Assembly (NCBI RefSeq): GCF_002002885.1 | Contig: NZ_CP019510.1 | Location: 5,394,001-5,458,000 of the forward strand | Reading direction: 5' to 3' | DNA: 64,000 nucleotides | DNA from: Janthinobacterium sp. LM6 | Lineage (GTDB): Bacteria > Pseudomonadota > Gammaproteobacteria > Burkholderiales > Burkholderiaceae_D | Part shown: positions 51,556 through 60,637 of the stretch, one piece after another | Layout: the number at the start of each line of letters is the position of its first letter | Numbering within the stretch: the stretch's first letter is position 1 | Notes under the pieces: generated by a model | What the model saw: only the letters and a program-made list of their open reading frames with translations | What the model was told of the DNA's origin: nothing | The model's database searches: none | Translations under genes and position numbers: made by a program

Positions 51556-52967
51556 CGACTATTCGATGCACCGTTCAACGTGTCCTGGCCGCCAGCATCG
51601 TGCTGGCGCTGGGCGGTTGCGCCCTGCAGGGACCGCCCGCAGCGGTGGCCGCCAGCACGCCCGCGCAGTGGCAGGCGCCGCTGCCGCATAACGGCAAGCT
51701 GACGGACCTGGCCAGCTGGTGGCAGGGCCAGGGCGACAGTCTGCTGGTGGAATTGATCACCGACGCGCAGCAGGTCAGCCCGACCATCGCCGCCGCCCGC
51801 ACGCGCATCGCGCAGGCGCGCGCGGACAGCATCACCAGCGGCGCCGCGCTGGCGCCCAAGCTCGATGCGGCAGGCAGCGTGGTGCGCACCAGCCAGCAAT
51901 CGGCCCAGCCCAGCGGCACCACCTCGCAGGCCGCGTTGCAGGCATCGTGGGAAATCGACGTCTTCGGCGCCAACCGCGCCACGCGTGACGCGGCGCAGGA
52001 GCGCTACGACAGCGCCCGCGCCGGCTGGCATGAAGCCCGCGTCTCGGTGGCCGCCGAAGTGGCAAACCAGTACTACGCCCTGCGCACCTGCCAGCAATTG
52101 CATGCAGTGTCCGAACAGGATGCCGTCTCGCGCCGCGACTCGGCACGCCTGACGGAGCTGAGCGCCGGCGCCGGCTTCCAGCCGCCCGCCAACGCCGCCC
52201 TGGCCCGCGCCAGCGCTGCCGAAGGCGCCAGCCGCGCCATCGAACAGCGCGCCGTCTGCGACGTGAACGTCAAGGCGCTGGTGGCCCTGTCGGCGATGCC
52301 GGAAGCATCGTTGCGCCAAAAACTGGGAGCCAGCCCCTTTGTTGCGCCCTCGCCCGTGGCGATTGCGGAACTGCCGGCGCAAACCCTGGGCCAGCGTCCC
52401 GACATCTACAGCGCCGAACGCGAAGTGGCAGCCGCCAGCTTTGAAGTGCGCGGCGCGCAGGCGCAGCGCTACCCGCGCCTGAGCCTTTCCGGCTCCATCG
52501 GCAAGGGTAATATCCGCGCTGGCGGCACCAGCATCACGGCCAGCACCTGGAGCATCGGCCCGCTGGCCGTCAGCCTGCCCATTTTCGACGGCGGCACCCG
52601 CCGCGCCCAGGTCAATGCGGCCACGGCGCGCTACGACGAAGCCGTGGTGAAGTACCGTGCCGGCGTACGCCAGGCCGTGCGCGAAGTGGAAGAAGCGCTG
52701 ATCAACCTGGCCAGCACGGACGCGCGCAGCGGCCACGCGAAAACGGCGCTGGAAGGCTACCGCGTGTCGTTTGTCGCCACCGAGGACCGCTACAAGAATG
52801 GCCTGGCCAGCCTGATCGAACTGGAAGACGCGCGCCGCACGCGCCTGGCCGCCGAAAACACGGTGGTCAACCTGGAGCGCGAACGCAGCGCCGCCTGGGT
52901 AGCGCTGTACCGCGCCGCCGGCGGCGGCTGGAACAGCAGCAGCGCCATCGCCAACAACGCACCCTGA
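51552..52967 (+). CDS. RND efflux outer-membrane lipoprotein (OprM/NodT family)
   Basis: This 471-aa TolC-like channel has a lipoprotein signal peptide with the lipobox LALGGC (Cys at about 23). Two OEP repeats follow, with SWEIDVFGANRATRDAA and QTLGQRPDIYSAEREVAAASFEVRGA and GPLAVSLPIFDGGTRRAQV. It forms the outer-membrane exit duct of the tripartite pump encoded by the next two genes. It is coupled to the TetR gene by a 4-bp overlap. Confidence 0.92.
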   Translation: MTTIRCTVQRVLAASIVLALGGCALQGPPAAVAASTPAQWQAPLPHNGKLTDLASWWQGQGDSLLVELITDAQQVSPTIAAARTRIAQARADSITSGAALAPKLDAAGSVVRTSQQSAQPSGTTSQAALQASWEIDVFGANRATRDAAQERYDSARAGWHEARVSVAAEVANQYYALRTCQQLHAVSEQDAVSRRDSARLTELSAGAGFQPPANAALARASAAEGASRAIEQRAVCDVNVKALVALSAMPEASLRQKLGASPFVAPSPVAIAELPAQTLGQRPDIYSAEREVAAASFEVRGAQAQRYPRLSLSGSIGKGNIRAGGTSITASTWSIGPLAVSLPIFDGGTRRAQVNAATARYDEAVVKYRAGVRQAVREVEEALINLASTDARSGHAKTALEGYRVSFVATEDRYKNGLASLIELEDARRTRLAAENTVVNLERERSAAWVALYRAAGGGWNSSSAIANNAP

Positions 52968-52980
52968 CGGATACGACAAC

Positions 52981-54153
52981 ATGAAAAAAATGACCTTGAA
53001 ACCGATGGCTCTCGCCCTTGCCGCCCTCTGTGTTGTGCTGGGCGCCGGCGTTACCCTGTATTCCCCGTCCTCCACGGCGGCCGACGAGGCGAAGGATAAG
53101 AACGCTGCGCAGAAACCCGCGCTGACCGTCACCACGGCCAAACCGCAGACCGCCAGCCTGCCCATCAAGCTGAGCGCCAACGGCAACGTGGCCGCCTGGC
53201 AGGAAGCCGTCATCGGCAGCGAATCGAACGGCTTGCGCCTGACGGATGTGCGCGTGAATGTCGGCGACATCGTGCGCGCCGGCCAGGTGCTGGCCGTGTT
53301 CTCGAACGACACGGTCAATGCCGACGTGGCGCAAGCGAAGGCCGCCGTGCTGGAAGCGGAAGCGAATGCCCTTGAGGCGGCCGCCAACGCGCAGCGCGCC
53401 CGTTCGCTGCAAAGCACGGGCGCCATCAGCGCGCAGCAGATCAGCCAGTACCTGACAGCCGAACAGACGGCCAACGCGCGCATCGCGTCCGCCAAGGCGC
53501 AGCTGGCGTCGCAGCAGCTGCGCCTGAAATACACGCAGGTGGTGGCACCCGACAGCGGCATCATCTCTGTGCGCTCGGCCACCGTCGGCTCCGTCGTGGG
53601 CGCCGGCACGGAACTGTTCCGCATGATCCGCCAGGGCCGCCTCGAATGGCGCGCCGAAGTGACGGCCACCGAGCTGCTGAACCTGAAGCCGGGCACCCTG
53701 GCGCAGGTCAAGGCATCCAATGGCAGCGTTTTGACAGGCAAGGTGCGCATGATCGCCCCTACCGTCGACCCGCAGACGCGTTCGGCCCTCGTGTACGTGG
53801 ATCTGCCGGCCAGCACCGGCAACAATGCGCCGTTCAAGGCCGGCATGTACGCCAGCGGCGAATTCGAACTGGGCACCTCGGGCGCGCTGACGGTGCCGCA
53901 GCAGGCGATTGCCGTGCGCGATGGCTTCAGCTATGTCTTCCGCCTGAATGCCGACCAGCGGGTCAGCCAGATCAAGGTCCAGGCCGGACGGCGCCTGAGC
54001 GACCGTATCGAGATTTTAGGCGGCATCACAGCCGACACCACCATCGTCGTCAGCGGCGCCGGCTTCCTCAATGACGGTGACTTGGTGCGCAATGTGGCGA
54101 CACCAGCGGCGGCCAAGCCCGTCGCGCCGGCCACCGTGGCAGCGAAAAAGTAA
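52981..54153 (+). CDS. RND efflux periplasmic adaptor (membrane fusion protein)
   Basis: This 390-aa protein has an N-terminal signal/anchor (about 7-34), a lipoyl half (VRVNVGDIVRAGQVLAVFSN), a helical hairpin with AQQISQYLTAEQTANARI, the second lipoyl half (LKYTQVVAPDSGIISVRSATVGSVV) and beta-barrel domains. There is no lipobox Cys. It links the RND pump to the outer-membrane channel. It lies 13 bp after the channel gene and 8 bp before the pump gene. Confidence 0.92.
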   Translation: MKKMTLKPMALALAALCVVLGAGVTLYSPSSTAADEAKDKNAAQKPALTVTTAKPQTASLPIKLSANGNVAAWQEAVIGSESNGLRLTDVRVNVGDIVRAGQVLAVFSNDTVNADVAQAKAAVLEAEANALEAAANAQRARSLQSTGAISAQQISQYLTAEQTANARIASAKAQLASQQLRLKYTQVVAPDSGIISVRSATVGSVVGAGTELFRMIRQGRLEWRAEVTATELLNLKPGTLAQVKASNGSVLTGKVRMIAPTVDPQTRSALVYVDLPASTGNNAPFKAGMYASGEFELGTSGALTVPQQAIAVRDGFSYVFRLNADQRVSQIKVQAGRRLSDRIEILGGITADTTIVVSGAGFLNDGDLVRNVATPAAAKPVAPATVAAKK

Positions 54154-54161
54154 GGCCAGCC

Positions 54162-57100
54162 ATGAATTTCTCCTCCCTCTCGATCAAGAATCCGATCCCG
54201 GCCATCATGCTGTTCGTGCTGCTGACCCTGGCCGGCTTGCTGGCCTACAAGGCCAATCCGGTGCAGGATTTCCCCGACATCGAACTGCCCATCGTCACCG
54301 TCAGCGCGGTGCTGCCCGGCGCTGCGCCGGCCCAGCTTGAAACGGAAGTGGCGCGCAAGATCGAAGACTCCGTCGCCACCCTGCAAGGCGTGAAAAACAT
54401 CTACACCAAGGTGCTCGACGGCGTCGTCACGGTAACCGTCGAATTCATCCTGGAAAAGCAGATCGCCGAAGCCGTCAACGACGTGCGCGACGCCGTCGCG
54501 CGCGTCAAGGCGGACATGCCGGCCGAGCTGCGCGACCCCACCGTCACCAAGGCGTCCACGGCAGGGCGCGTGGTGCTGACCTTTATCGCCACAGCGAAAG
54601 GGGGCGTGGACAACCCGCTCGACGCGCCTGACCTGTCCTGGTTCGTCGACAATACGGTGGCCAAGCGCCTCTTGACGGTGCCCGGCGTGGGTGCCGTCAC
54701 CCGCGTAGGCGGCGTCTACCGCGAGATCCAGGTGGAACTCGACGAAGCGCGCATGGCCGCCTTGAAAGTGTCGGCCCTCGACGTCTCGCGCCAGCTACGC
54801 CTGGTGCAGCGCGAAGCGCCCGGCGGGCGGGGCGACATCAGCGGCGCCGAGCAGTCGGTGCGCACCATCGCCACCGTCAAGACGGCCGATGAACTGTCGC
54901 GCGTGGAAGTGCCGCTGCCGGACGGGCGTCACGTGCGCCTGGACCAGGTGGCCACCGTGCGCGACACGGTCGCCGAACCGCGCGCGCTGGCCGAGCAGGA
55001 TGGCAAGACGGTCGTCGCCTTTGAAGTGTTCCGCACCAAGGGCGCCAGCGAAGTGGCCGTCGCCAAGGGCGCGCGCGACGCCATCGCCGACCTGCAGAAG
55101 GAAAACCCGAATGTGGTGCTGCAGCAGTCGATCGACAATGCCTTCCCCGTCGAGGAAAACTTCGACGGCTCGATGGAGCTGCTGTACGAAGGTGCGCTGC
55201 TGGCCGTGCTGGTGGTGTGGTGGTTCCTGCGCGACTGGCGCGCCACCCTGGTGGCCGCGGCCGCCCTGCCCCTGTCCGTGATGCCGGCCTTCCTCGGCAT
55301 CTACTGGTTCGGCTACACGCTCAACACCGTCACCCTGCTGTCGCTGGCGCTGGTCGTCGGCGTGCTGGTCGACGACGCCATCGTGGAAATCGAAAACATC
55401 GAGCGCCATCTGCGCATGGGCAAGTCGCCCATGGAAGCGGCCATGGAAGCGGCCGACGAAATCGGCATGGCGGTGATCGCCACCACCTTCGCGCTGGTGG
55501 CCGTGTTCCTGCCGACGGCCTTCATGAGCGGCATCCCCGGCCTGTTCTTCAAGCAGTTCGGCTGGACGGCCGTGCTGGCCGTGCTGGCCTCGCTGGTGGT
55601 GGCGCGCCTGCTCACGCCGATGATGGCCGCCTACATATTGAAACCGCTGCCGCACAAGGAAGAACAGGACGGCTGGCTGATGACGCGCTACCTGAAGGTC
55701 ATGCGCTGGTGCCTGAACCACCGCGGCACCACGGCCATCGCCGCAGCCCTGTTCTTTGTCGGCGCCATCGCGCTCGTACCCCTGCTGCCGACGGGCTTCG
55801 TGCCGGCCGCCGACCGCGCGCAGACGCAGATCAACCTGGAACTGCCGCCCGGCTCCACCTTGGGCGAAACGCAAGCCGTGGCGGCCCTGGCGCGCGATGC
55901 GGCCATGCGCACGCCAGGCATCCAGGGCGTCTTCAGTTCGATTGGCGGCGGCTCCAGCGGCGACGCCTTCGCCCCCGGCGCGGCGGCCGAGGCGCGCCGC
56001 GCCGTGCTGACCCTGACCACCGTGCACCGCACGGAGCGCAAGGAATCGATGGCAGGCCTGGAAACGCAGCTGCGCCACAAGCTCGATACGATACCCGGCG
56101 CGCGCTTCACGGTGGGGCCGCCCGACACGGGCGTCAAGATGCAGCTGGTGCTGCGCTCGGAAGACCCGGTGGCGCTGATGGCGGCGGCACAGAAAGTCGA
56201 GCGCGAGCTGCGCGGCCTGAAAGGCATCGGCAACGTCAATTCCAGCGCCTCGCTGGTGCGCCCGGAAATCATCGTGCGCCCTGATTTTGCCAAGGCCGCC
56301 GACCTGGGCGTGACGGCGGCAGCCATTGGCGAAACCGTGCGCGTGGCCACGGCCGGCGACTACGACACGGACCTGACGAAAATGAACCTGCCGGAGCGGC
56401 AGGTACCGATCCGCGTCAAGCTGCCCAACAGCGTGCGCGCCGACCTCGCCGCCATCGAGCGCCTGACGGTGCCCGGAAAAAATGGTCCCGTGCGCCTGGC
56501 GAACGTGGCTACCGTGACGATGGAAAGCGGCCCGGCGCAGATCGACCGTTTGAACCGCAGCCGCAACGTCACCCTCGACGTGGAACTCGGTTCGCGCACC
56601 CTGGGCGAACTGAATGAAGAAGCGCGCGCGCTGCCGTCGATGAAGAATCTGCCGCCGTCCGTGAAGATCGCCGAACTGGGCGACGCACAGGAAATGGCTT
56701 CGCTGTTCGCCAGCTTCGGCCTGGCCATGCTGATCGGCGTGCTGTGCATCTACTGCGTGCTGGTGCTGCTGTTCAAGGACTTCATGCAGCCGGTGACCAT
56801 CCTGGCGGCGCTGCCGCTGTCCATCGGCGGCGCCTTCGTGGCCCTCCTGATCACGGGCAGCGCCCTGTCGATGCCGTCGATGATCGGCCTGATCATGCTG
56901 ATGGGGATCGTCACCAAGAACTCGATCCTGCTGGTCGACTATGCGATCCTGGCGCGCCAGGCCGGCATGAACCGCTTCGATGCGCTGGTCGACGCTTGCC
57001 ACAAGCGCAGCCGGCCCATCCTGATGACGACGATCGCCATGGGCGCCGGCATGATGCCGCTGGCGCTGGGCTGGGGCGCCGACCCCAGCTTCCGTTCGCC

Positions 57101-57278
57101 GATGGCCATTACCGTTATCGGCGGCCTGATCACGTCGACTTTACTGAGCCTGCTGGTAGTGCCGGCCGTGTTCACCTACATCGACGACCTGGAGCACCTG
57201 CTCAAGCGCGGCATGGCCAGACTGCGCCGCCAGAAGGCGCCGCTGCGGCGCGATGACAAGGTGGCGCTGGAAAAATAA
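54162..57278 (+). CDS. RND multidrug efflux pump, inner-membrane subunit
   Basis: This 1038-aa proton-driven pump has the RND layout of 12 TM helices with two large periplasmic loops. TM4 carries the paired proton-relay residues Asp404-Asp405 (GVLVDDAIVEIENIERHL), corresponding to AcrB Asp407-Asp408. N-terminal NPIPAIMLFVLLTLAGLLAY and PVQDFPDIELPIV segments place it in the HAE1 class. It exports drugs or toxic organics with the two preceding products. The substrate range cannot be inferred. Confidence 0.94.
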   Translation: MNFSSLSIKNPIPAIMLFVLLTLAGLLAYKANPVQDFPDIELPIVTVSAVLPGAAPAQLETEVARKIEDSVATLQGVKNIYTKVLDGVVTVTVEFILEKQIAEAVNDVRDAVARVKADMPAELRDPTVTKASTAGRVVLTFIATAKGGVDNPLDAPDLSWFVDNTVAKRLLTVPGVGAVTRVGGVYREIQVELDEARMAALKVSALDVSRQLRLVQREAPGGRGDISGAEQSVRTIATVKTADELSRVEVPLPDGRHVRLDQVATVRDTVAEPRALAEQDGKTVVAFEVFRTKGASEVAVAKGARDAIADLQKENPNVVLQQSIDNAFPVEENFDGSMELLYEGALLAVLVVWWFLRDWRATLVAAAALPLSVMPAFLGIYWFGYTLNTVTLLSLALVVGVLVDDAIVEIENIERHLRMGKSPMEAAMEAADEIGMAVIATTFALVAVFLPTAFMSGIPGLFFKQFGWTAVLAVLASLVVARLLTPMMAAYILKPLPHKEEQDGWLMTRYLKVMRWCLNHRGTTAIAAALFFVGAIALVPLLPTGFVPAADRAQTQINLELPPGSTLGETQAVAALARDAAMRTPGIQGVFSSIGGGSSGDAFAPGAAAEARRAVLTLTTVHRTERKESMAGLETQLRHKLDTIPGARFTVGPPDTGVKMQLVLRSEDPVALMAAAQKVERELRGLKGIGNVNSSASLVRPEIIVRPDFAKAADLGVTAAAIGETVRVATAGDYDTDLTKMNLPERQVPIRVKLPNSVRADLAAIERLTVPGKNGPVRLANVATVTMESGPAQIDRLNRSRNVTLDVELGSRTLGELNEEARALPSMKNLPPSVKIAELGDAQEMASLFASFGLAMLIGVLCIYCVLVLLFKDFMQPVTILAALPLSIGGAFVALLITGSALSMPSMIGLIMLMGIVTKNSILLVDYAILARQAGMNRFDALVDACHKRSRPILMTTIAMGAGMMPLALGWGADPSFRSPMAITVIGGLITSTLLSLLVVPAVFTYIDDLEHLLKRGMARLRRQKAPLRRDDKVALEK

Positions 57279-57316
57279 GCGCCGCCACCGTTTGCAAAAA
57301 CGCCCCCTGCGGGCAA

Positions 57317-57358
57317 GGAAGCGAAGGACCGGCCGCCAGGCCGCGCTCCCTCGCTTCC
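57317..57358 (+). terminator. Long imperfect hairpin after the RND operon
   Basis: Arms 57317-57327 and 57348-57358 pair over 11 bp with one mismatch, with an inner GGCC pairing in the loop. It lies 38 nt after the pump stop. No T-run follows. Confidence 0.4.
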
Positions 57359-57409
57359 ATCTATCTGGCATACTGCGCCCATTCTCCATGAACGCAATCT
57401 GCCCTGCCT

Positions 57410-58387
57410 ATGAATTACCGCACCCCGCTCGTCCTGCTACTGGTATCCGCACTGCTCGGCGCCTGCTCGGACAAGACCGCCCCCGCCAGCGCCGACGTGG
57501 CAGCTGACGTGGCAACCGATGTCCCCGCAGCCGCTGACGCAGCCGACACGGCATCGGCTGAACACGTGCCGCCACCGGCCGCCACCGCGCCCAGGACGGA
57601 AGCGATGAACACGCCGCAAGCGCGCGAGCGCGAAGTGGGCATGATGCGCGCCGTCTTCGGCAAGGACTACCGCAACGACAGCGACGATGCGCTGGCCGAC
57701 CTGTCCGATCCGGACAACCATGTCGACAAACTCAGTTACGTCGTCAGTGCCGTCAGCCACAAGCTGCTGCCCGATGGCCGCGCCATCCTGGTGGCGAATG
57801 CGGAAACGGCCAACACGGAAGGCACGGCGGAATCGGCGCACGCTTCGTCGGGGCTGTTGAATGTATTTTTCCTGGCTCCCAAGGGCCAGCCCGAAGACGG
57901 CCAGTGGCAAGTCGTGACGCGGCTGGAAAACATCGCCGCCCTGGGTTCGTCGGGTCAGCTCGGCGAAGTGCACTGGGTCATGCTGGGCGCGAACAAGCCG
58001 GGACTGGCGATCCGCCATGGCTATACGGGCCAGGGCTACACCATCACGCAACTGGCCCTGTTTGAAATCGGCGACGGCAAGGTGACAGCGCTCGATGGCG
58101 GCATCGACCTGTATTCGGACAATATGGGCGCCTGCACGCCGGACATGGAGGAATGCTGGATGGTGGCAGGCACCTGGCGCTTTGCGGCGGCGCGCAATGG
58201 CGGCAGCTACGATGACTTGCTGATCGATTTCAAGGGCGCCTCCGAAAAGATCAAGCCCGGCGTCACGGTCAAGCCGGATCAGGATCCGCCGCGCATCGCC
58301 ACGCCATTGAACGGCCACGCGCGCTACGCCTTCGATGGCAAGGGCTACAAGCTGATCGAGGGCAAGAACACGGTGCCTGGCGTCTGA
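57410..58387 (+). CDS. Uncharacterised lipoprotein, 325 aa
   Basis: I do not recognise the family. A lipoprotein signal peptide ends in the lipobox LLGAC (Cys19), followed by an Ala/Asp-rich linker to about residue 70 and a globular beta-rich domain (85-325) with GEVHWVMLGANKPGLAIRHG and DLYSDNMGACTPDMEECWM; the latter holds two cysteines. Similar segments occur in secreted proteins annotated only as hypothetical. It should be anchored in the outer membrane, facing the periplasm. No partner is evident. Confidence 0.78.
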   Translation: MNYRTPLVLLLVSALLGACSDKTAPASADVAADVATDVPAAADAADTASAEHVPPPAATAPRTEAMNTPQAREREVGMMRAVFGKDYRNDSDDALADLSDPDNHVDKLSYVVSAVSHKLLPDGRAILVANAETANTEGTAESAHASSGLLNVFFLAPKGQPEDGQWQVVTRLENIAALGSSGQLGEVHWVMLGANKPGLAIRHGYTGQGYTITQLALFEIGDGKVTALDGGIDLYSDNMGACTPDMEECWMVAGTWRFAAARNGGSYDDLLIDFKGASEKIKPGVTVKPDQDPPRIATPLNGHARYAFDGKGYKLIEGKNTVPGV

Positions 58388-58406
58388 GCCAGGCACCGGC
58401 AAAAAA

Positions 58407-59147
58407 TCAGCGGCGCGCCGCCTCCAGGCGCACCAGCAGCGGCGCATACATGGCACGCGTATGGCTGCTCCAGCGGGCCATGGCGCTGTCGATATCAAGC
58501 AGCAGGCGTTCCGACAATACCTTGTCGCCCTGCTGCAGCGCCCAGATCGCGCATTCGGCGCGGCACTCGAAGCTGTTGTAGCGCGCCAGCGCATCGTCGA
58601 ATTCCGCCTTCGCCTCCGGCTGGCGCCCGCTTTGCGCCAGCGCGCGCGCCGTCAGCAGCGACACCATCTCGGGACGGAAATGGATATCCGTGCGGCGGAT
58701 GAACTCCAGGTGCGTCAAGGCCTCGGCGCCGCGTCCGCATTCCAGGTAGGCGCGTGCTGCGCCCAGGCGAATTTCCAGGTCCGAGGAAAACGCGCCCCGC
58801 AGGCAGGCTTCATACGTCGATGCCGCTTCCTGCGCATCGCCCGCCTCCAGCTGCGCGCTGGCCAGGCGCATCTGGTTCTGCGCCGTCGGCGTGTACTCGA
58901 AAGCGGCTTTCGCCTCGCGCAGTTCGCGGTTCGGATCGAGCACCTGCACAGCCACCGAAGCCACCTTGCGCGCGCCTTGCGGCAGGCGCGAATTAGGCAG
59001 GTAGATGGCGAAGAAATACACCACGCTGCCCAGCAGCGGGAACATGAATAAAATGAGCAGCCAGTACAGCTGCTGCCCGTTGCGCACCACATGAATCGCA
59101 AAGAATACCGCGATCAGGATGTGGATGCCTATGCCAAAAATCGTCAT
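58407..59147 (-). CDS. PLDc_N membrane domain fused to TPR-like repeats
   Basis: This 246-aa protein starts with two TM helices in the pattern of the cardiolipin-synthase N-terminal domain PLDc_N (residues 3-52; QLYWLLILFMFPLLGSVVYFF). Residues 75-240 are TPR-like helical repeats (AQNQMRLASAQLEAGDAQEA, GAARAYLECGRGAEALTHLE). The phospholipase D catalytic part is absent, so it is a membrane-anchored scaffold rather than a synthase. The ATG at 59147 directly precedes the first helix and has GAGG upstream. It is convergent with the 57410-58387 lipoprotein. Confidence 0.82.
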   Translation of the reverse strand: MTIFGIGIHILIAVFFAIHVVRNGQQLYWLLILFMFPLLGSVVYFFAIYLPNSRLPQGARKVASVAVQVLDPNRELREAKAAFEYTPTAQNQMRLASAQLEAGDAQEAASTYEACLRGAFSSDLEIRLGAARAYLECGRGAEALTHLEFIRRTDIHFRPEMVSLLTARALAQSGRQPEAKAEFDDALARYNSFECRAECAIWALQQGDKVLSERLLLDIDSAMARWSSHTRAMYAPLLVRLEAARR

Positions 59148-59242
59148 GCTGCGACCTCGTTCGTTCGTGATGGAAGCGGCTGGCACCATGCCGCCGCTTT
59201 TCCTGGTGAGAATATTACACTGGCCACGCCGTGCACACGCCC

Positions 59243-60637
59243 CTATTGCGCCGTTGCCGCCCAGCCGCCGCCCATGGCCCGGTACAGGTCGACCGAGGCG
59301 ACGAGGAGGCGCGTCTTCAGTTGCAGCAAGCCCACGTCGGCGCTGTACAGGGTACGCTGGGCGTCCAGCTCTTCCAGGTACGAGGCATAGCCATTGCGGT
59401 AGCGGTTATGCGCGATGCGCAGGGTGTCCGCCGCCGTGGCACGGCGCGCGTCGTTTTCCACGGCCTGCTGCTGGAGGCGATAGATGGCGCCCAGGCTGTT
59501 CTCCGTTTCGGCGAAGGCATTGCGCACCACGTTTTCATAGGTGTACGCCAGCTGGTCGCGCTGCGCGCCAGCCGCATCCGTCTGCGCCTGCACCCTGCCG
59601 CCATCGAACAGGGGATCGGCCGCCAGCGCCGTCAGCCGCCACAGGGCCGTGGGCGCATGCAGGAAATCGGTGAGCGTCGTGGCTTGCCCGCCGCCGACGG
59701 CCGTCAGCTTGAACGAGGGCAGCAGCTGGTCGCGCGTGGCGGCCAGGCTGGCGTTGGCGGCCGCCAGGTTGTGTTCCGCGCGCGCGATGTCGGGCCGCCG
59801 GCGCAGCAATTCGGACGGCAAGCCGGCCGGCACGCCCGGCGCCGCCAGTTCGGTCAGCGGCAAGCCGCGCGCGATGGGACCGGGATTGCCGCCAACGAGG
59901 ACGGCCAGCGCGTTTTCCTGTTCAAAGATCTGCCGCTGCAGCTGCGGCACCTGCTCGGCCGCCGCATGGTATTCCGATTGCGCCTGCAGCCATTCCAGGC
60001 GCGAGCTGTAGCCCACCTCGAACTGCTTGCGCGCCAGCTCGCGCGACTGTTCGCGCAGCTGCAGCGTCGATTGCGTCAACTCCAGCTGCGCGTCGAGGCC
60101 CCGCAGATTCAGGTAACTCGTCGCCACGCTGGCGGCGATCGACAGGGCCGCCGCATCGAGGCTGGCCTGCTCCGCGCGGTAGCTTTCGCCGGCCGCGTCA
60201 CTGAGCTTGGCCAGCCGGCCCCACACGTCGATTTCATAGCTGGCCTGCAGTTCGGCCTGGAAGACATTCGTCACATACGGTTTACCGCTGGACGCCAGGG
60301 TGCGCGTGCGCGTCGGCGAGCCGTCGAACGCCAGGTTGGGCGCGCGGTTCGCGTCGGCCTGCGCCAGGCGCGCGCGGTATTCCTGCACGCGGGCGTGCGC
60401 CACGCGCAAGTCGCCATTGCGCGCCAGCGCCTCGCCCACCAGGTCGCTCAAGACCGGATCGCCAAACGCCTGCCACCACAGCTGCTCCACCTGCGCGCCA
60501 TCGGCGGCCGGCGCACCGGCCGCCTGCGCGCGCCAGCCGGACGGCAGCTGCAATGCCGATACTGGCTGCGGCGGCGCGGTGGCGGCGCAGCCGGCCAGCG
60601 CCAGCGCGCCGGCCATCAGCAGGACATGGCGCTTCAT
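59243..60637 (-). CDS. Efflux outer-membrane lipoprotein (NodT family) of the EmrAB operon
   Basis: This 464-aa TolC-like channel has the lipobox LALAGC (Cys17) and two OEP repeats, with SYEIDVWGRLAKLSDAAGES and LPSELLRRRPDIARAEHNLA and ADPLFDGGRVQAQTDAA. It overlaps the preceding adaptor gene by 4 bp. Having its own channel gene sets this EmrAB-type pump apart from the E. coli version, which borrows TolC. Confidence 0.92.
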   Translation of the reverse strand: MKRHVLLMAGALALAGCAATAPPQPVSALQLPSGWRAQAAGAPAADGAQVEQLWWQAFGDPVLSDLVGEALARNGDLRVAHARVQEYRARLAQADANRAPNLAFDGSPTRTRTLASSGKPYVTNVFQAELQASYEIDVWGRLAKLSDAAGESYRAEQASLDAAALSIAASVATSYLNLRGLDAQLELTQSTLQLREQSRELARKQFEVGYSSRLEWLQAQSEYHAAAEQVPQLQRQIFEQENALAVLVGGNPGPIARGLPLTELAAPGVPAGLPSELLRRRPDIARAEHNLAAANASLAATRDQLLPSFKLTAVGGGQATTLTDFLHAPTALWRLTALAADPLFDGGRVQAQTDAAGAQRDQLAYTYENVVRNAFAETENSLGAIYRLQQQAVENDARRATAADTLRIAHNRYRNGYASYLEELDAQRTLYSADVGLLQLKTRLLVASVDLYRAMGGGWAATAQ

